Shown: one piece after another, positions 5,689 through 6,324 of the stretch
Position numbering within the stretch: position 1 is the first letter of the stretch
Layout: each line of letters opens with the position of its first letter
Origin: Nitrososphaerales archaeon TH1920
GTDB taxonomy: Archaea; Thermoproteota; Nitrososphaeria; Nitrososphaerales; Nitrososphaeraceae
DNA length: 6,324 nucleotides
Assembly: GCA_014523495.1 (NCBI GenBank)
Contig: JAATVM010000115.1
Coordinates: 1-6,324 of the forward strand
Reading direction: 5' to 3'
Translations under genes and position numbers: made by a program
Notes under the pieces: model-generated
The model's database searches: none
What the model was told of the DNA's origin: nothing
The model's input: only the letters and a program-made list of their open reading frames with translations

Positions 5689-6324
5689 TCAAATCTCTAT
5701 TAACTTTTTTAAAACCTCTATCTGTTGTGAGAAAGGATGCTCAGGAATTCCAAGAACAGTTAGAAATTCTTTTTGGGCAAATTGGATATCGCAATAGCAT
5801 GGAATAGATGTCATTACATCGATGCCCGTCTCGCTGGACAATTTCTTAATAAAATCATCGGCTACGGGAGTCAAAGAGCTATAATTTGCATCGGAATGAC
5901 TCTCATGCGGTTCGTCTACTTGTGAATATGGGATACAATAACCTGCTATTCTGTTGAGAAGTAGATAATATTTGGTATTTCCCTGTTCCTTGAATTGAGC
6001 CAATATTTCATTGGCAATCATCTTAGTGCCTCCAATATCCATATCTCCCATTTTGAGTGTGAGAAATACAATATCTGATAATGCTAATGCATTTATTGCC
6101 CAAAATCTGATTCCCGGACTTGAATCCATGATAACATAATCAATATCATTTTTCTCGATTAAGTCTTCTCTAAAGTTAATGAATCTTTTTAGCATACTCA
6201 TTCTGTTTTTATCTTCCTTTACTCCTTCAATCTTAAGAATATCTTCTCTCTTTGGACTAGAAAAACAACCTATTATTTTCCCCTTTAGAGATCCTCTTTC
6301 TGATAATTGTAGTATTGGTGTTAC
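5689..6324 (-). CDS. ParA/MinD-family ATPase, C-terminal part (start lies beyond the window)
   Basis: The frame stays open for 41 codons above the internal Met at 6201 up to the window edge, so this is a 3' fragment of at least 211 codons. Counting from the edge, a Walker B-like strand is clear: DYVIMDSSPG (62-71, Asp67) in place of the usual DxxPG form. It is followed by the switch-like region ALALSDIVFLTL, the NTP-fold strand YLLLNRIAG (120-128) and a typical ParA/MinD ending with SIPC and a late IPEHPFSQ segment. The P-loop with the deviant Walker A Lys should lie upstream and is not seen. ParA/MinD proteins are membrane- or DNA-associated ATPases that position cargo such as plasmids, division proteins or motility and chemotaxis complexes. 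The TGA stop is 74 bp before the KaiC-like/cyclase-like gene, suggesting a shared process. The cargo is unknown. Confidence 0.8.
   Translation of the reverse strand, partial: VTPILQLSERGSLKGKIIGCFSSPKREDILKIEGVKEDKNRMSMLKRFINFREDLIEKNDIDYVIMDSSPGIRFWAINALALSDIVFLTLKMGDMDIGGTKMIANEILAQFKEQGNTKYYLLLNRIAGYCIPYSQVDEPHESHSDANYSSLTPVADDFIKKLSSETGIDVMTSIPCYCDIQFAQKEFLTVLGIPEHPFSQQIEVLKKLIEI

Noticed and set aside
5689..6201. Treating the Met at 6201 as the start of the ParA-like gene
   Set aside because: The frame is open for 41 more codons to the window edge, and a ParA/MinD protein needs a P-loop upstream of the Walker B strand, so the gene must extend beyond the window.

Overview
The window is AT-rich (roughly one third G+C by eye), and every convincing gene is on the minus strand. 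The likely source is an ammonia-oxidising thaumarchaeon, Nitrososphaera/Nitrosocosmicus-like. This rests on archaeal TATA-like boxes with poor Shine-Dalgarno sites, a KaiC-type ATPase, and a His-rich single-pass membrane protein of a kind I recall from thaumarchaeal genomes. The taxonomic call is inference from memory and was not searched.

Layout, read in the direction of transcription (right to left). At the right edge is the C-terminal part of a ParA/MinD-type ATPase (5689-6324), open through the window end. After 74 bp comes a 476-residue protein (4184-5614) that joins a degenerate KaiC/RecA-like domain to a class III nucleotidyl-cyclase-like domain. Both nucleotide sites carry unusual substitutions. 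Next come three genes with a redox/extracytoplasmic theme. They are a membrane-anchored His-rich protein with one Cys pair (3445-4068), a CcdA-type electron transporter (2540-3292), and a membrane-anchored thioredoxin-fold protein with a DipZ-like C-terminal domain (1379-2539). The last two abut with no gap. They correspond to the two halves of bacterial DipZ, so electrons probably pass from cytosolic thioredoxin through CcdA to the external thioredoxin domain. The membrane protein is a possible client. The left part holds a YgjP-like zinc metallopeptidase with a non-ATG start (510-1235) and a small unknown protein (132-353).

No gene-free stretch exceeds about 155 bp. The gaps contain TATA-like boxes, short inverted and direct repeats and small hairpins, all annotated with low confidence. 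No tRNA, rRNA, CRISPR array, insertion sequence or attachment site was seen. The most interesting item is the KaiC-like/cyclase-like fusion beside a ParA-like ATPase. It looks like a signalling or positioning module whose cyclase domain may bind a ligand rather than make a cyclic nucleotide.
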